DNA from: Capsicum annuum
Lineage: Eukaryota > Streptophyta > Magnoliopsida > Solanales > Solanaceae
Length of the DNA stretch: 64,000 nucleotides
Assembly (NCBI RefSeq): GCF_002878395.1
Contig: NC_061115.1
Coordinates: 52,853,013-52,917,012 of the forward strand
Direction of reading: 5' to 3'
Translations under genes and position numbers: made by a program
The notes under the pieces: model-generated
The model's database searches: none
Seen by the model: the letters and a program-made list of their open reading frames with translations, nothing else
What the model was told of the DNA's origin: nothing
In this document: positions 23,041 through 35,709 of the stretch, piece after piece
Layout of the letters: each line of letters begins with the position of its first letter
Position numbering within the stretch: the first letter of the stretch is position 1

Positions 23041-25211
23041 TGTCACGACCCAAACAAGGGCCTAGTCTTGACGGGTATCTCATGTCCACCGAGTTCAATA
23101 GACAACCCCCTTATCCTAGCCAACCAGAACACAATATGAATAATAGAGGAAAAAACCAGAGAATAAAGATAAGATAATAAATATACACAAATGGAAATAG
23201 CAGTAAATAAGCAATAACCTTTCAATCTTTGTCTATAAAAGCCTCTAAATTGAAATACCAAGTTAGGTCGGGACATGCCCCCGACCATGGCCAAAAGACA
23301 ATCCAAAATTATGAAAAGAGACTAATGGGATTTTTGATACACATAAAGAAAGCAATGAAATGTCTGGCCTTTTTGAAGATGCAGTTTCACCACTTCAATG
23401 CAGTCTAACTAACAAACTATAATCACCTAACTCCTCACAAGGTAATCAAAGAATTCTCCAGGACTCTACATTATGAAATGATGTAGCATCTATGGATGAT
23501 TTGTAGCGTGATCTCTAGCATGTAACTTAGGATAAGGGATAATACAATACCATTTTCCAAAACAAAACCAATCTCAATGTATATGTTCACATAGATGAAT
23601 ATAATTTTATATATAAGATGTCAAGATAGGGTACAAGGTTTAAGCATGATATTTAAAACCATTATCTTGGACTATGTAGCTCTAGTCGTCCTGAAAATAC
23701 CCACACGCTATATGGTTCTAGTGTTCACCACCGAAATGGCCCCAGTGTATGTTAGCCGCACAATCCATAGAAATCAAAAGAAAGGCCAGGGAATCCATGA
23801 CCCCACACCAATCCAAGGTATATATATATCAAGTGTGAACTATGCACGCGATCATAAAGACCCCCCACATCGGAAAATATGTTTGCCATTATCAGTACCC
23901 CAAGGACCTCCTCCTCCTACGAAGATATACACAACCCCCTTTAAACCCAATTAAAACACTTGAACATAAACCCATCTATTTTACTAAGGAGTCATTTATC
24001 AAGGCATTAACAGTTTGGTATCATCATAGTAATTAGGCTTGCAAGCTAATCTGTGTAAGATGAGGGAATCCATGACCCCTATCTTCCCATCTAAATTGGG
24101 GGAATCCATGACCCCCATTTGAATTCTAAGTTTAAATTTAAAATCAATCCGTGGACTCCGAGTCCTTTCAAAATCATTTATGTTCCATTAAGCTTTTATG
24201 CAATGCAAGGTTTCTAAATTTGGTTAAATCATATATGTATCCATGTTTCAAAACCAATTTCATAAAGTTGGGTTGATGTTAAAGGCAATTCCAAATTATT
24301 AAACCATAAAGTTGGGGGAATCCGTCACCCCCATTATTTATCGAATCAATTTTCATCAAATTAGGGGTCCACGACCCCCAACCCCACCAATGGGTTTAAA
24401 AATCCATTTATAAAGCTAAATAAATACATGAAAAATATGGGAAAACCAACCAAGTAACAATCATTCTAAACCCTCAACCTATCATTGAAAATCCATAATT
24501 AAATTCACATAAACCATGATCAAACACATGATTTTATATGAAACCAAGTTAGGAAAGAGATACATTCCTAAAAACACCAAGAATTTGGAGAAGAGACCAT
24601 ATTTTAAGCCCTCAATGACAAACCCTTAGAAACCCCCATCTTTGTTCTTAACTTGGGAATTTAACACAGTAGAGAGTATTTATATTATGTTTAATGGATG
24701 GAAATAGGGCTAAGGGAATATTTTATGTCATGGAATAGTGGTCTGTTAAGAAAAAAAGACCACCATGCCCTTAATGACATTATGCTGGAATTATAGCTCC
24801 TTGTCACTACGGGTCATGTAAAGACTTGTGATCATGGGTCATAAGTCGTCACTAAGACTCGTAGCCTAGGTAGAAACTCAGTACCTCCTTACTGATTTGG
24901 TCATGAGTCCCACCCTATAAATCATGAGAAAAACCTATGACTCATGGAGTCTAGTCATTACCGAGACAACAACCTTGGAAAATCTCACTGATAAGGTCAT
25001 GAGTCCCTCATCACATCTTGTGACATTACTTTATGACTCGTATGATACCAGTCATGACCATGGAAAAATCTTAGGGGAACCTTACTGGTTCTACCATGAT
25101 TAGCTCATTATGACTTGTAACTAGTCTTCACGACTCATTGCTTGAGTCGTACCTTTTACAATAAGCACCATTACCGAGACAAATTCAGAGTGCAAAACCT
25201 GGGGTATTACA
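23041..25211 (-). repeat. E7 3' LTR (left copy)
   Basis: 2171 bp; plus-strand TGTCACGACCC to GGGGTATTACA. U3 contains GGGGGAATCCATGACCCCC-like inverted repeats (24064-24120, 24306-24380) and a 24810-25150 cluster of GACTCGTA/ATGACTC words. A TATA-like stretch is at 23606-23620. Confidence 0.92.
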
Positions 25212-25224
25212 TTACCCCCCCTCT
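25212..25224 (-). promoter_or_regulatory. E7 polypurine tract
   Basis: Minus-strand AGAGGGGGGGTAA directly before the TGTAATACCCC start of the 3' LTR. Confidence 0.8.
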
Positions 25225-25339
25225 ACCCAGGAATATTCATCCCCGAATTTGGATTTAAGGCATCCTTTCACACGAATAAAAGGAAAAAGCAACAACAAGA
25301 ACATGAACAACACCCAATAAGGGATTAGAAATAAGAGAA

Positions 25340-25640
25340 GCACATACCTTACACATGATTATCCAACCCGGAGAACAAAAATGGATACTTGTCCTTAATA
25401 TTCTCTATATCTTTCCAAGTAGCTTCCTCCACCTTTTAATTCATCCAAAGAACCTTTACCAAAGTGACATCTTTAGACCTCAAATGATGAACATACCTAT
25501 TCAAAATACCAATCAGGGATTCCTCATAAGACAAGGAATCCAAAATACCAATATTCTCAATAGGAACAATCAAAGAAAGATCACCCATAAACTTCTTCAA
25601 CATCGACACATGGAAAACTCAATGAATTGAACCTAGATTG
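25340..25640 (-). pseudogene. E7 chromodomain-like tail
   Basis: Minus strand from about 25530 reads YEESLIGILNRYVHHLRSKD then VTLVKVLWMN*KVEEATWKD, ending near 25360. It matches the tail of E1 and E6. One TAA stop is in the middle. This is the last coding piece before the PPT. Confidence 0.8.
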
Positions 25641-25878
25641 GCAGAAAAATCTAACTCATAAGCAACCTTCCTCAGTCTCCTTAAAATCAATTACGGACCA
25701 ATATAATGAGGATCGAGCTTCTCCTTATTACCAAACCTCATAATTCCCATTATAGGAGAAACTTTCAGTAACACCTAATCACCTACATCAAACACCAAAT
25801 CCCTTCGCCTTACATCTGCATAAGACTTTTGATGACTTTGAGTAGTCTTAAGTCTTTCCCTAATCACCATCACCTTCT

Positions 25879-26800
25879 TCATGGCTTGGTGAACCAAATG
25901 AGGACCAAACAACCTAGTCTCACTAACCTCAAACCACCTAATAGGAGACCTACACCTTTTACCATAAAGAGTCTAAAATAAAGCCATCCCAATACTAGAG
26001 TGATAACAATTATTATATAAAAATCAATTAGGGTTAAGTGATCAACCCAACTTCCACCAAAATCAATCGCATAAGCCCTTAGCATATCCTTTAATGCCAA
26101 AATAGTCTTTTCCGTTTGTCCGTCCATTTAGGGTAAAAAGTGGTTTGAAGGTTCACCTTGGTCCCCAAACCTTTCTTAAATGAATGCCAAACATGAGAAG
26201 AAAATTGCATACCTCGATCTAAAATGATAGACACCGGTGCATCATCCAATCTAACTTTCTCCTTAATGAACAACTTAGCATAATCCTCTCAAGAGTAGGT
26301 AGTCCTTATAGCCAAGAAATGAGTAGACTTAGTCAGCCATCAACCATGAACCAAACTAAATCATACTGATTACAAGACCACAAAAGACCCATAATAAAAT
26401 CCATATAGATCATCTCCTACTTCCACATGGGCAACTCAATCTCTTGAGACATGACACTATGCTCAAGTGCTCAACCTTCACTTGCTGACAAACCATCTAC
26501 TTAGCCACAAAGTTAGCCACATAACTCTTCATATTTCTCCACCAATAGATATCCTTCAAATAATGATACATCTTTGTTAAACCTAAGTAAAATATATACG
26601 TTGAATCATGAGCCTCAGTCAAAATCCTCTCTCGCAGTCCATCAACATCAGGAACACACAACCTACCTTCGTACCTCAAGATACTATCTCCACTGATCTC
26701 AAAGGACATAACTATTTGTTGTCCCACCTTATACTTAATCTGCATAAGAATGGGATCCAATGCCTATTTCTTCTTTACCTCAGCACCAAGAGATGAGTTA
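25879..26800 (-). pseudogene. E7 integrase remnant
   Basis: Reads DGLRERILTEAHDS, KMYHYLKDIYWWRNMKSYVA then (C lost) MVCQQVKVEH (26497-26760), the HHCC region with the first Cys replaced by a stop. The first core Asp (MDFIMGL) is near 26400, the second in SIILDRGMQF (26217-26219), the Glu in DGQTEKTI (26110-26112), followed by DMLRAYAIDFGGSWVDHL. All three acidic codons survive, but in three different frames. Confidence 0.87.
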
Positions 26801-26989
26801 ACCACTTCATGCATAATTACCTCTCCAACCTTTGAGTCAAAAAAAAAACTCCTAAGTTAGATAGTCATCGGATATCCTTCACTAATCTTATATTCTCCTT
26901 TTTCACATAAGATAAGCTCCCTATGGATAACCTTCTAAGAGTATCAGAAACTATGTTAGCTTTTCCTGAATGGTAGTAAAGACTCATGA

Positions 26990-27340
26990 TGTAATTTTTT
27001 AGCAACTCAAATCATCGCCTCTGCCGAAGATTCAATTCCTTTTGAGTAAACACGTAGTGTAAGCTCTTGTGATCTAAATAGATGGCTACATAAATAATGT
27101 CACCAAGTCTGCAAAGGAAAAAACACAACCGCCAACTTCAAATCATATGTGGGACAATTACTCTCATGAAGTTTAAGTGATATAGAAGCATAGGACACAA
27201 CCTTACAATGTTGCATCAAGACATAACCCAGTCCCACACGGGCTACATCACAATACACTATAAATCCATCAATACTCTTTGGCATGGTCAATACTAGTGT
27301 AGAAGTCAACTTATTCTTCAAATTCTCAAAACTACCTTCA
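26990..27340 (-). pseudogene. E7 RNase H remnant
   Basis: Frame 27100-27321 reads KSIDGFIVYCDVARVGLGYV (catalytic Asp) then SYASISLKLHESNCPTYDLK. The stretch after 27100 jumps to a LTLCVYSKGI sequence, skipping the usual second Asp motif; a small deletion is likely. Confidence 0.85.
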
Positions 27341-27990
27341 CAACCATCGAACCATGATAACTTTACCTTATTCTAAGTCAACTTAGCCAACGGAGCAGCA
27401 ATAGAAGAGAAGCCCTCCAAAAACCTTCTAAAATGCCCAGCCAAGCCCAAGAAGCTCTAAATATCGATTAGAGTCATGGGTCTTGGCCACTTATTAACTG
27501 TCTCCATTTTCTGTGTATCCATCTTGATCTCCTCACTAGAAACAACATGCCCAAGAAAAGTCACAACATTCTGCCAAAACTCACACTTAGAAAATTTAGC
27601 ATACAACTTCTAATCCGTAAGAGTCTGCACCATAATTCAGAGGTGATTGGCATAATCCTTATTACTCTTAGGGTTTAAAAGCACCAGAGCACCCCACAGA
27701 GAAACACTTGAACAAATGAAATCCTTTTTAAGAATATTTTTTAACTACTTCTTTAGTTTCCTTAACTCAGCTAGAAACATTCTATATGAATGGATAGAGA
27801 TAGGATAGGTATCCAGTAAAAGATCAATCCCAAAATATATTTCCTTATTGGGAGGAATAGTAGGAAAATCATCAGGAAACACTGCAAGAAACTTATTAAC
27901 CACAGGGACTATTTGCAAGAAAAGACACTCAGAACTAGAATCCTTAACCTAAACTAGGTGACATAGACACCCTTTGGAAATCAACTTTTG
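27341..27990 (-). pseudogene. E7 reverse transcriptase remnant lacking the catalytic core
   Basis: N-terminal part at 27700-27800 reads AELRKLKK*LKN and SSVSLWGALVLL. At about 27668-27682 it jumps straight to NKDYANHL*IMVQTL, which normally follows the YIDD/FIDD box by a few residues. The whole palm from the fingers to the Asp-Asp motif is therefore missing. The thumb and connection (KFSKCEFWQNVVTFLGHVVS, then FLGLAGHFRRFLEGFSSIAAP) are recognisable. Confidence 0.87.
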
Positions 27991-28041
27991 GGCTCTAATA
28001 TAATAAATAAACCTCCCCTTAGTTACTAAGGAACTCCACTC

Positions 28042-28400
28042 CTATTCTAATACTGGCTCCTTAGGGAAATGGAAACTAACCCTTAAGGGCCTACAATCCA
28101 GAGAAGCATAGCATGAGTAAAGTTGATCCATCCTTAAAATAACAAAAAAATCCACCATATCTAGCTCTATCAAATGCACTAAGGTCTTTCTATAAAAGAT
28201 GGATACCACACAACCCCTATAGAACCTTCTAGAAATAATAGAGTCACCCACTAGAGTAGACATAAAGAAAGGGTCAGAAATACTTTCACAACCAAAACCA
28301 AAGTGCACAACCACATATGGGGTTACATACCAGTAACAACATCAATAGATGCCCTAAATTCCTGAAAGGCTACAAGAGCATAGAGATGATTTCAACCAAT
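28042..28400 (-). pseudogene. E7 protease remnant lacking the active-site loop
   Basis: Upstream HLYALVAFQEFRASIDVVTG (to about 28335) joins directly to PYVVVHFGFG (28314 and below), skipping the roughly 20-30 residues that hold the catalytic D-P-G-S loop in E1 and E6. The rest (STLVGDSIISRRFYRGCVVS, LIELDMVDFFVILRM, SCYASLDCRPLRVSFHFP) is well kept. Confidence 0.87.
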
Positions 28401-28489
28401 GCCGGTACGAAAAGTAGGACCCTTTGGTGCACAGGATGATTTTGAGCAATATCGGTACCAAAACCATGACCTTGTTAACTCTCATAGAA

Positions 28490-29640
28490 ATCTTATCTGA
28501 TGGTAGTAGCATTGTATATACCCCAGCTAGCCATAACTAATACACCAATTTCTCCCTCCATCATCATAACACAGTTAAACCTGATCGTGAAACCTATAAG
28601 GAGGATATGATGAGGCTGATTGAGATCCACTATCCTGAGACTGGCACTATGTTCCTTAGGATCAATACTAGATAGAAAATAACAATCAGTAGAAAGCTTA
28701 GGACAAGGAGCAATAGCTGAAGAATATAAACCAGAATTTCCTCAAGTCTTTTTCTTGCTCCACTATCTACCATCTCTCCTACTATCTTGCTGACCTTTAT
28801 CTTACTCTGAATACCTAAACATCTTATTCTGCCTTTCTCCTATCTCTACCTATTTCTTTCTTTTATACTTCACTTGTTGAATATAAACCACTAGCCTAGA
28901 GATATCTGTATCATTGTTCAATAACATAACCTTACACTCCAATATAAAATCATGAGACAAACTAGAAGTAAACTTCCTTATTCTTGCTCTCATGCTAGGC
29001 ACTAACTTGGGAGCACTGCGAGACAACTGATGAAATTTCAAGGAATACTTTTTTAGACTCATCTTGCTCTACTTTAAATTCACAAACTTATCTCATCCTA
29101 TATAGTTGGCTCAGCATCATTACCACTCAACTATTCTCATTCTTCATACCACTCATATGCCACATCTTTAAAGTAATATTTTGTAAACAACATACCTTCA
29201 GAATCAGAAGCATGCATCACCCTTAAGACTTTTTCCATTTCATTAATAAATCCTTGAGGATCTTCCTCAACCATAGATACAGTGAAGGTTGGGGGATTCA
29301 ACCTCATGAACTAACCAACTCGAGCAACCTTCAAAGAAAGAGAAATTGAACTACCCTGAACTGGCTGGCGATATTAGGAGGTCACCAATTGAGTCAATAA
29401 ATGAATAGAACAATGGAACTCAGCATTAAAGATGTTTCGTTGAGGTGGATGATTATGAGAGTCACCAATCAAAGAAGGACTAGTGGTGACCAGTGAACCC
29501 TAGGTGGAGCAGCATAATAGCGAGTAGGAATGCTAGATCAACTCTGTACTTCTAAAATGGGGTAAGTCCTATCCATATTTTTCTCAAGTGGGCAGCGGTT
29601 TTTCAAAGTTTCTACAAACATCAGATCTTCAATGAGGCAT
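28490..29640 (-). pseudogene. E7 gag remnant
   Basis: ATG at 29638-29640 in GATCATGCCTCA context. The N-terminal half has stops; NIFNAEF and LNPPTFTVSMVEEDPQGFIN, then EGMLFTKYYFKDVAYEWYEE (29150-29320) are the start of the gag core. A 70-codon frame at 28850-29062 (MSLKKYSLKFHQLSRSAPKL, RARIRKFTSSLSHDFILE) is its end. The knuckle near 28500-28560 is degenerate (WCISYG, then stop). Confidence 0.85.
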
Positions 29641-29802
29641 GATCTAAAATATGAGCAAACCAGGAGTTAAAGAAATTACATGACCCTAGACTCTATAGCC
29701 CAAAATAGAACACAAGAAAGGAAAATATTCCTAAATGTCTTATAGCCTCCCCCTTATAAGTGTGTTTCACTACACACCCATAAAAAGGAGTTGACTCGAC
29801 TA

Positions 29803-29815
29803 GGCTCTTATACTA
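29803..29815 (-). promoter_or_regulatory. E7 primer-binding site
   Basis: Minus-strand TAGTATAAGAGCC, 4 bp inside the 5' LTR, 11 of 13 matches to the initiator-Met primer site. Confidence 0.75.
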
Positions 29816-29819
29816 AGCT

Positions 29820-31957
29820 TGTCACAAACTAAACTAGGGCCTAGTCATTATAGGTATCTCAAGTCCATAAAGAACCTGAGACTACCCCCTTAGCCTACCT
29901 AACTAGAACACAATATGAATAACACTGAAAGACAAACAGAGTATAAAGATAAGATTGTTAATGTACTCAAATGAAACTAAGAGTAAATAAGAAATAACAA
30001 CCCACACTTTGTCCACAAACGCCTCTAAATCAAAATACTAAGTTAGGTTAGAGTATGCCCCCAACCATGGCGAATAGATAATCCAGAAGTAAGAAATGAG
30101 ATTGATAGGACTTCAATACTCATAAAGAAAGCAATGAAATATCTAACCTTCACAAATATTGAGGATCACCAATTCAACACAGTATGACCGATGAAATAGA
30201 ATAACCTAACTCTACATACGGTAATCAAAGTATGAACTGGGATTTTACATCATAAAATAATGTATCATCCAGGGATTATTTCATCTGTGAGTACTAGCAT
30301 GTAACTCGGGATAAGGGATAATATAATGCCATTTTTCAAAACAAAACCATTCTCAATGTACATGTTCACATACACACATATACATATATATAAAAGATGC
30401 CAGGATAGGGTACATTATTTGAGCATGAGATTTAAAACCATTATCCTAGACTATGTAAGTCTAACAATCCTAAAAATACTTAAGGGCATGTTATCTGCAC
30501 GAACCAGAGAAGTCCAAGGAAAGGCCAGGGAATCCATGACCCCACTTTAATCCAAGGTATATATATCAAGTGTGAACTATGTATACAGTTAAGAAGATCG
30601 CCATAATGACAAATATGGTTTCCTATATCAGTCACTCGGGGACATCCACCTTTCACAGTGACAAACAAAATTGCCTTTAAGCCTAATTAAAACACTTGCA
30701 CATAAACCCATCAATTTAACTAAGGAGTCATTTATCAAGGCATTAAAAATTTGGTGTGATCATACCAATTAGGATTGCAAGGTAATCCATATAAGATGGG
30801 TGAATCCATGACCTCATTTACCCATCTAAGTTAGGGGAATCCACAACCCTTATCTGACTCCTAAGTTCTAATTCAAAATAAATTCATGGCCTCCAAGGCA
30901 TTTAAAAATCATTTATATTCCATTAAACTTTTATGCCACATGGTTTTAAAAGTGGGTTAGATCATGTATGTATCCATCTTACAAATAAAATTCATAAAGT
31001 TGGGTTAAATTTAAAGCCAATCCAAACCATTAAAGCATAAATTGGGGGAATCCATGACTCCCATAATTTATAAAACCAATTTTTATCAAATTGGGGGAAT
31101 TTGCGACCCCCATCCCATTCCCCATGCCCATGAACCACAATGTGTTAAGAAATATATTCATAAAGCAAAAACCAAATACACGTAAGTCATGGGATATCCA
31201 ACTAAGTAACAATCTGTCATAACCCTCAACCAATAATTCAAAATCCACAAATAAATCCACATACACCATGATAAAACACATGCTTTTATATAAAACCAAG
31301 TTAAGGAGGAGATACACGCCTGAAACACTAAGAATTTGGAGAAGAAGCCACATTTTGAGCCCTAGATAACCAACCCATAGAAATCTTTGCTTTGTTCTTG
31401 ATTTGAGAATTTGAGACAAAAGAGAGTGTTTATGTTATATTTAATAAGTCAAAATAAGAATAAGGGAATTTATTATGTCATGGAATAGTGGTGGTGTAAG
31501 AGAAAAATTCCACCATGCCCTTAATGAAATCGTGCTGGAATTATACTCCTATTGCTATGAGTCACGTAACGACATGTGACCACTAGTTATGATTCATCAC
31601 CAAGACTCGTATCCTAAGCCAGAACTCATGTCCTCCTTATTAGTTTGGTAACGAGTCCCACCCTATGGCTCATGATCTCACCCTATAATTCGTAAAGTCT
31701 AGTCAATTCCAACATAGAAACGTTAGGCCATCTCACCAAAAAGGTCACGAGTCCCTCACCACGACTCTTATATTACCTTATGACAATATGATCCCATTCA
31801 TAACTACGATAAAAACTTAAGGTAAACTTACTAGTTTGACCATGATAAGCTCTATACGACTCTTGCTGAGTCTTTACAACTTATCACCTTAGTCGTACCC
31901 TGAGAATTAAGATCCATTACTGAGACTAATTTAGAGTTCAAAACCTGGAGTATTACA
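29820..31957 (-). repeat. E7 5' LTR (right copy)
   Basis: 2138 bp; TGTCACAAACT to GAGTATTACA on the plus strand. Carries the same U3 inverted-repeat motifs (30795-30850, 31042-31115), TATA-like run (30376-30392) and R-region phrases as the left copy. Confidence 0.92.
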
Positions 31958-31962
31958 AGTCA
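31958..31962 (+). repeat. target site duplication of E7, right copy
   Basis: AGTCA, identical to 23036-23040. Confidence 0.92.
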
Positions 31963-33014
31963 TCTTAAGGAAATATCCTTAATATGGAGTTCTTTAAGTC
32001 TTTTCATATGCTTACTCAGTTGGTGGCATCGCAGTCTTGGTAGTCTGATTGTGTTGGTTCTATTGCTCATTCATTAGAGGTCACTCAGCTTTCCCAGTTT
32101 TTGGGGTTGAATCCCCCAATATTTATAGGCTTTAATGTTTAGGAGGATCCTCAGTATTTTATGAAGAGGGTGTAGAGCTTACTATCTATCAATCGAAATA
32201 TATCTATTTTCAGTGGTATAAGGTGTAAGAAGAAATGTTGGGTAATGATTCTGATTTGGTTATGTGTGATGACTTTTTAGGTGCTTTTCTTAATCACTTC
32301 TTTCATCAGGAGTCAAGGGAATCTAAGGTCAAAGTATTTGTGAACTTGAAGCATGGAAAGATAAGTATGAAAGAGAATGCCCTAAAATTTCAGCAGCTAT
32401 CCTATTATGCCCTAGTGTTAGCGGCGAACATGAGGTATAAAATAAGGAAGTTTTCTTTTGGGTTGTCCCATGATATTGTATTGGAGTCTAAGGCTGTGAT
32501 GTTAAACAATGATATCAACATCTCTTCGCTAGTGGTTTATATGGTGCAGGTGAAAGATGAAAGAATGAAGCAGGTAGATATGGGAGAGAGGGAAAACAAA
32601 AAGTTTAGATATTTAGTGCAGGGTGGGAGTCATCAAAATAGTGGGTGGGATGGTATACAGTGGACCAAGAAGGAGAATTTAGGAACTTCTTATGTGTCAA
32701 CTAGTGCTCTGCATCCTAAGCCTCTTGGTAAACATCATTTTCAAAATAGCAGTGGTCCTAAGACACATGGTGCCCAGTCTCAAGTTAGTGGAGCTCAAGC
32801 AGCCCCACCTTATCCTTCATGTCATTTCTATGGACAACCTCATTATGGCTATTATGAGGAGGAGAGAAACTTGTGTTTCAATTGTGGTCAGCCTGGTTAT
32901 CAGCAGAGAAATTGTCCTATAGAAAAAGTTGCCATTAGATCTAATGAGGTTCCGATCACTACTTTTTCAGGTCCTACTCCTATGGGTGCTACTTCTGGTA
33001 CAGGCACTGACTAG
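31963..33014 (+). pseudogene. E6 gag core and zinc knuckle (259-codon open frame at 32235-33014)
   Basis: After the E7 join the frame reads S*GNILNMEF, LNPPIFIGFNV, with stops and a frameshift before 32235. From the Met at 32235 it is open for 259 codons, the longest frame in the window: gag core at residues 10-105 (FLNHFFHQESRESKVKVFVN, NALKFQQLSYYALVL), a Gln/Gly/Lys-rich linker, and a knuckle at residues 214-227 (CFNCGQPGYQQRNC; 32874-32915). The knuckle keeps three Cys, but the His is Tyr. The Met is internal to gag, so this is not a genuine start. Confidence 0.88.
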
Positions 33015-33346
33015 AATCATCTCTATGCAGTTGCTACTCACCAGGAATCTAAGGCATCCCCCGATGTTATCACTGATATGTTACAAATCTTCTCTCATGG
33101 TGTTTATTGTTTTCTTGATTTGTGCTCTACCCTATCTTATGTGACCCCTTATGTGGTTGTACATTTGGTCTTGGTCTTGAAAATATTTTTGACCTCTTTT
33201 CTATTTCTACTCCGGTGGGTTATTTTGTTGTTTCAAGAAAAATCTATAGGGGTTGTGTAGTGTCCATCTTTCAAACGAAGAATTGGTGGATTTGATTGAG
33301 CTTGATATGGTGGATTTTGATGTAATCTTAGGGATGTATTGGCTTC
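33015..33346 (+). pseudogene. E6 protease remnant
   Basis: Reads SPDVITDMLQIFSHGVYCFL and the catalytic loop FLDLCSTLSYVTPYVVVH (about 33111-33165); the Asp is kept, but the loop is D-L-C-S. A frameshift follows near 33170, then LVDLIELDMVDFDVILGMYW. The end (LHSCYA) straddles the E8 insertion and continues at 41639. Confidence 0.85.
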
Positions 33347-33351
33347 ATTCA
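33347..33351 (+). repeat. target site duplication of E8, left copy
   Basis: ATTCA just before the E8 LTR; repeated at 41634-41638. Confidence 0.92.
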
Positions 33352-35709
33352 TGAAATGACCCGAACCAGGGCCTTGTCATAATGGGCAATCCCAAACCTA
33401 ACCAGGACCAAGAACCGCCCCTGTTATCCAACCTAACCAGGAAATGAATACCTTGCATTGACTGAAGTTTGAACATATAAAAAGATAGTGCATCCAACAT
33501 TATGGTGACTCTAGAATAAGTCTATATCCGTGACCAACCCATCAAAGTCCAACCACCGAATGACCAACCAAACCAATGCCAAAACCCATAAACTAAAACC
33601 AATTAGAATAATCCAATGCATGTTTATATACAGGAAACATAACCAATCCATACCATACCCAAGTTTACATTTGTCCATAAAAAACTCTAGACCAACTAAA
33701 GAGTACCTAGTCGGGACATGCCCCCCGACCATAAACAAAAACCAAAGTTTTTGAAAGACAAGATATACAAAAAGTAACCCATGACATGAAATAGATGCCT
33801 TCTAAACTATGGAAGCTCACCACTTTAATCCAACATCGAATGTCCTCAAATCCGATCACTAAGCAGGAGAAGTAGAATGATCGATCCCTGCATAACGTGG
33901 TATAAAGCCTCCCAAAGATGGGTTAGTGGGTGAACACTAGCATTCACTAAGGATAAGGATAAAATAATGCCATTTATAAAGCCAAGTAAAAGCATCCAGA
34001 ATGCATCATACCATGCATATTTATATAACCATGCTGAAAGGGAATCGGATTTAGCATGCCTTTAAAAGCTTTACCTAAGGTATGTATCTTTGTCGTCCTA
34101 AAGTACCCATGGGCTATATGGGTTCAGCTTCCCCTGTTGAAAGTGTCACAGTGCTTGTAGCTGCACAACCATGGAAGAAACCCTGGAATGATTAGTACAT
34201 CCCCAAAATATAAATTATGACATTATGCACATGATCACTAAGACCTACCTCACATCGGCATATATGAGTTTCCAGTTACTGTCCCTTGGGACCTCCACCT
34301 TCCATAACTTTGCTACACACCCCATTATTATTGTGCAGTTAAAACCATTTTCAAGCAACTAGCCAATCCATTAACCAAGGCCATTAGTAGTGGTATCGTC
34401 ATACCGACTATACTTGTAAGTACTATCCATAGCCAACCATGTATATGTTTAAGGATTCCATGTACCCTTCTATTAACCACCATATTAAACAACTTGGGAG
34501 ATTCTCATGTACCCCATAAGCATAACAAATTTCATAGCCACAAAGGCTTTACCATTTAATCCTTCCAAACCATGTACAACATTTATACCATTTAAAATCA
34601 TTTATGACCATGCCAAACATGTAAGGCATTTATATCATTTGAACCATTTAAACCATGTAGAACCATCAGATTCCATTTAGGGTTCCATTACCAAACCAAA
34701 CCATGCAAGAGTTCTAGTGAGAATTCAACAATAAAGTGATAACATTCATTTAGGCATTTTATCAAACATATTGAGGGCATAGCTTCAGCAAGACCAAAAC
34801 CAATGCGTTAACAACCATGATTAGGGTTACTCATGAACCATTTGTTAAACCATAACCAATAAGTACCAACATATGGAAACCATTACCAAAAACATATAAA
34901 ACATAGTTTAAACCAATACCGAGAAATATGAATCAAAACCCCCAACATATATTTCAAAAACCACCATTCATGATTCAAAAATCAATGTTTAAAACACAAT
35001 ACACACGCGTTTAGTTCGAACTAACAATGATGGAAGGAGTACATACCTTGTACGAGAAGATTCTGAAAAGAAACATGACCCTTGAGCCCTTTGAAGAACA
35101 CATGAAGAAACCCTATCCTCCAATCTTCAAGAGTGAGTTTGACAGAGTGTTTGAAGTTTTTCCATCCATTAATAAGTGTTATGAAAGACAACCAAGGGTT
35201 ATATAACCTAAGGGCATAAGGGATTTGAAGTAGGAAATGTTCGAACTACCCTTGACTTAAAATTAAAAACAAGACACATCAAGGGGTACGACGCATATAC
35301 CATCCGTATCCTTGGGTACGAGCGGTACCCCAACTCGTACCCAAGACCATGCCAAGACCCTACCTATTGGTGCCTGTACTACTCACACCTCCCTAACTCA
35401 TACCTAAGGGTACGAATGGTAGACCAAATCATACCCACCAATCGTACCTAGGGTAGATTCCATAAGACAACTCAAAAAAGCCCCATATGACTTGCCTTAC
35501 ACCACTAAAATGTTCCTATAAGATTTGTACCCTAGTGAGTCATATCTTTAGCATTAACTAAGCAAACCATACTACCAAGGGTATGGCCGAACCCTTAAGA
35601 CAACCCCTAACTCATATTTAAGGCTACGAATGCATCCTTGAGTCGTACCAAGTCTAGTAATTCCGAAACCAAGGAAATTTTACAAGGGTCCAAGACTTGG
35701 GGTATTTCA
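33352..35709 (-). repeat. E8 3' LTR (left copy)
   Basis: 2358 bp; TGAAATGACCCGAACC to GGGGTATTTCA on the plus strand. U3 start (35280-35660) is dense in GTACGA/TACCCAA words. TATA-like CATATTTATATAACCATG at 34016-34033. Confidence 0.92.

Larger units (their letters stand above)
23041..31957 (-). mobile_element. E7: complete-length minus-strand Ty3/gypsy element
   Basis: 8.9 kb, LTRs 23041-25211 and 29820-31957, flanked by perfect AGTCA duplications in E6 gag. On the minus strand: 5' LTR, iMet-type PBS, gag, protease, RT, RNase H, integrase, chromodomain-like tail, PPT, 3' LTR. All domains have stops, and internal deletions remove the catalytic segments of protease and RT. The LTR copies are clearly diverged (I estimate 15-20%), so it is an old insertion. 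Confidence 0.92.

Noticed and set aside
23595..23954. 119-codon plus-strand frame
   Set aside because: Within the R/U5 side of the E7 3' LTR and antisense to it; not kept in the 5' LTR copy.
31030..31419. 129-codon minus-strand frame
   Set aside because: Located in the U3 of the E7 5' LTR; the aligned left LTR does not keep it open and no domain is seen.
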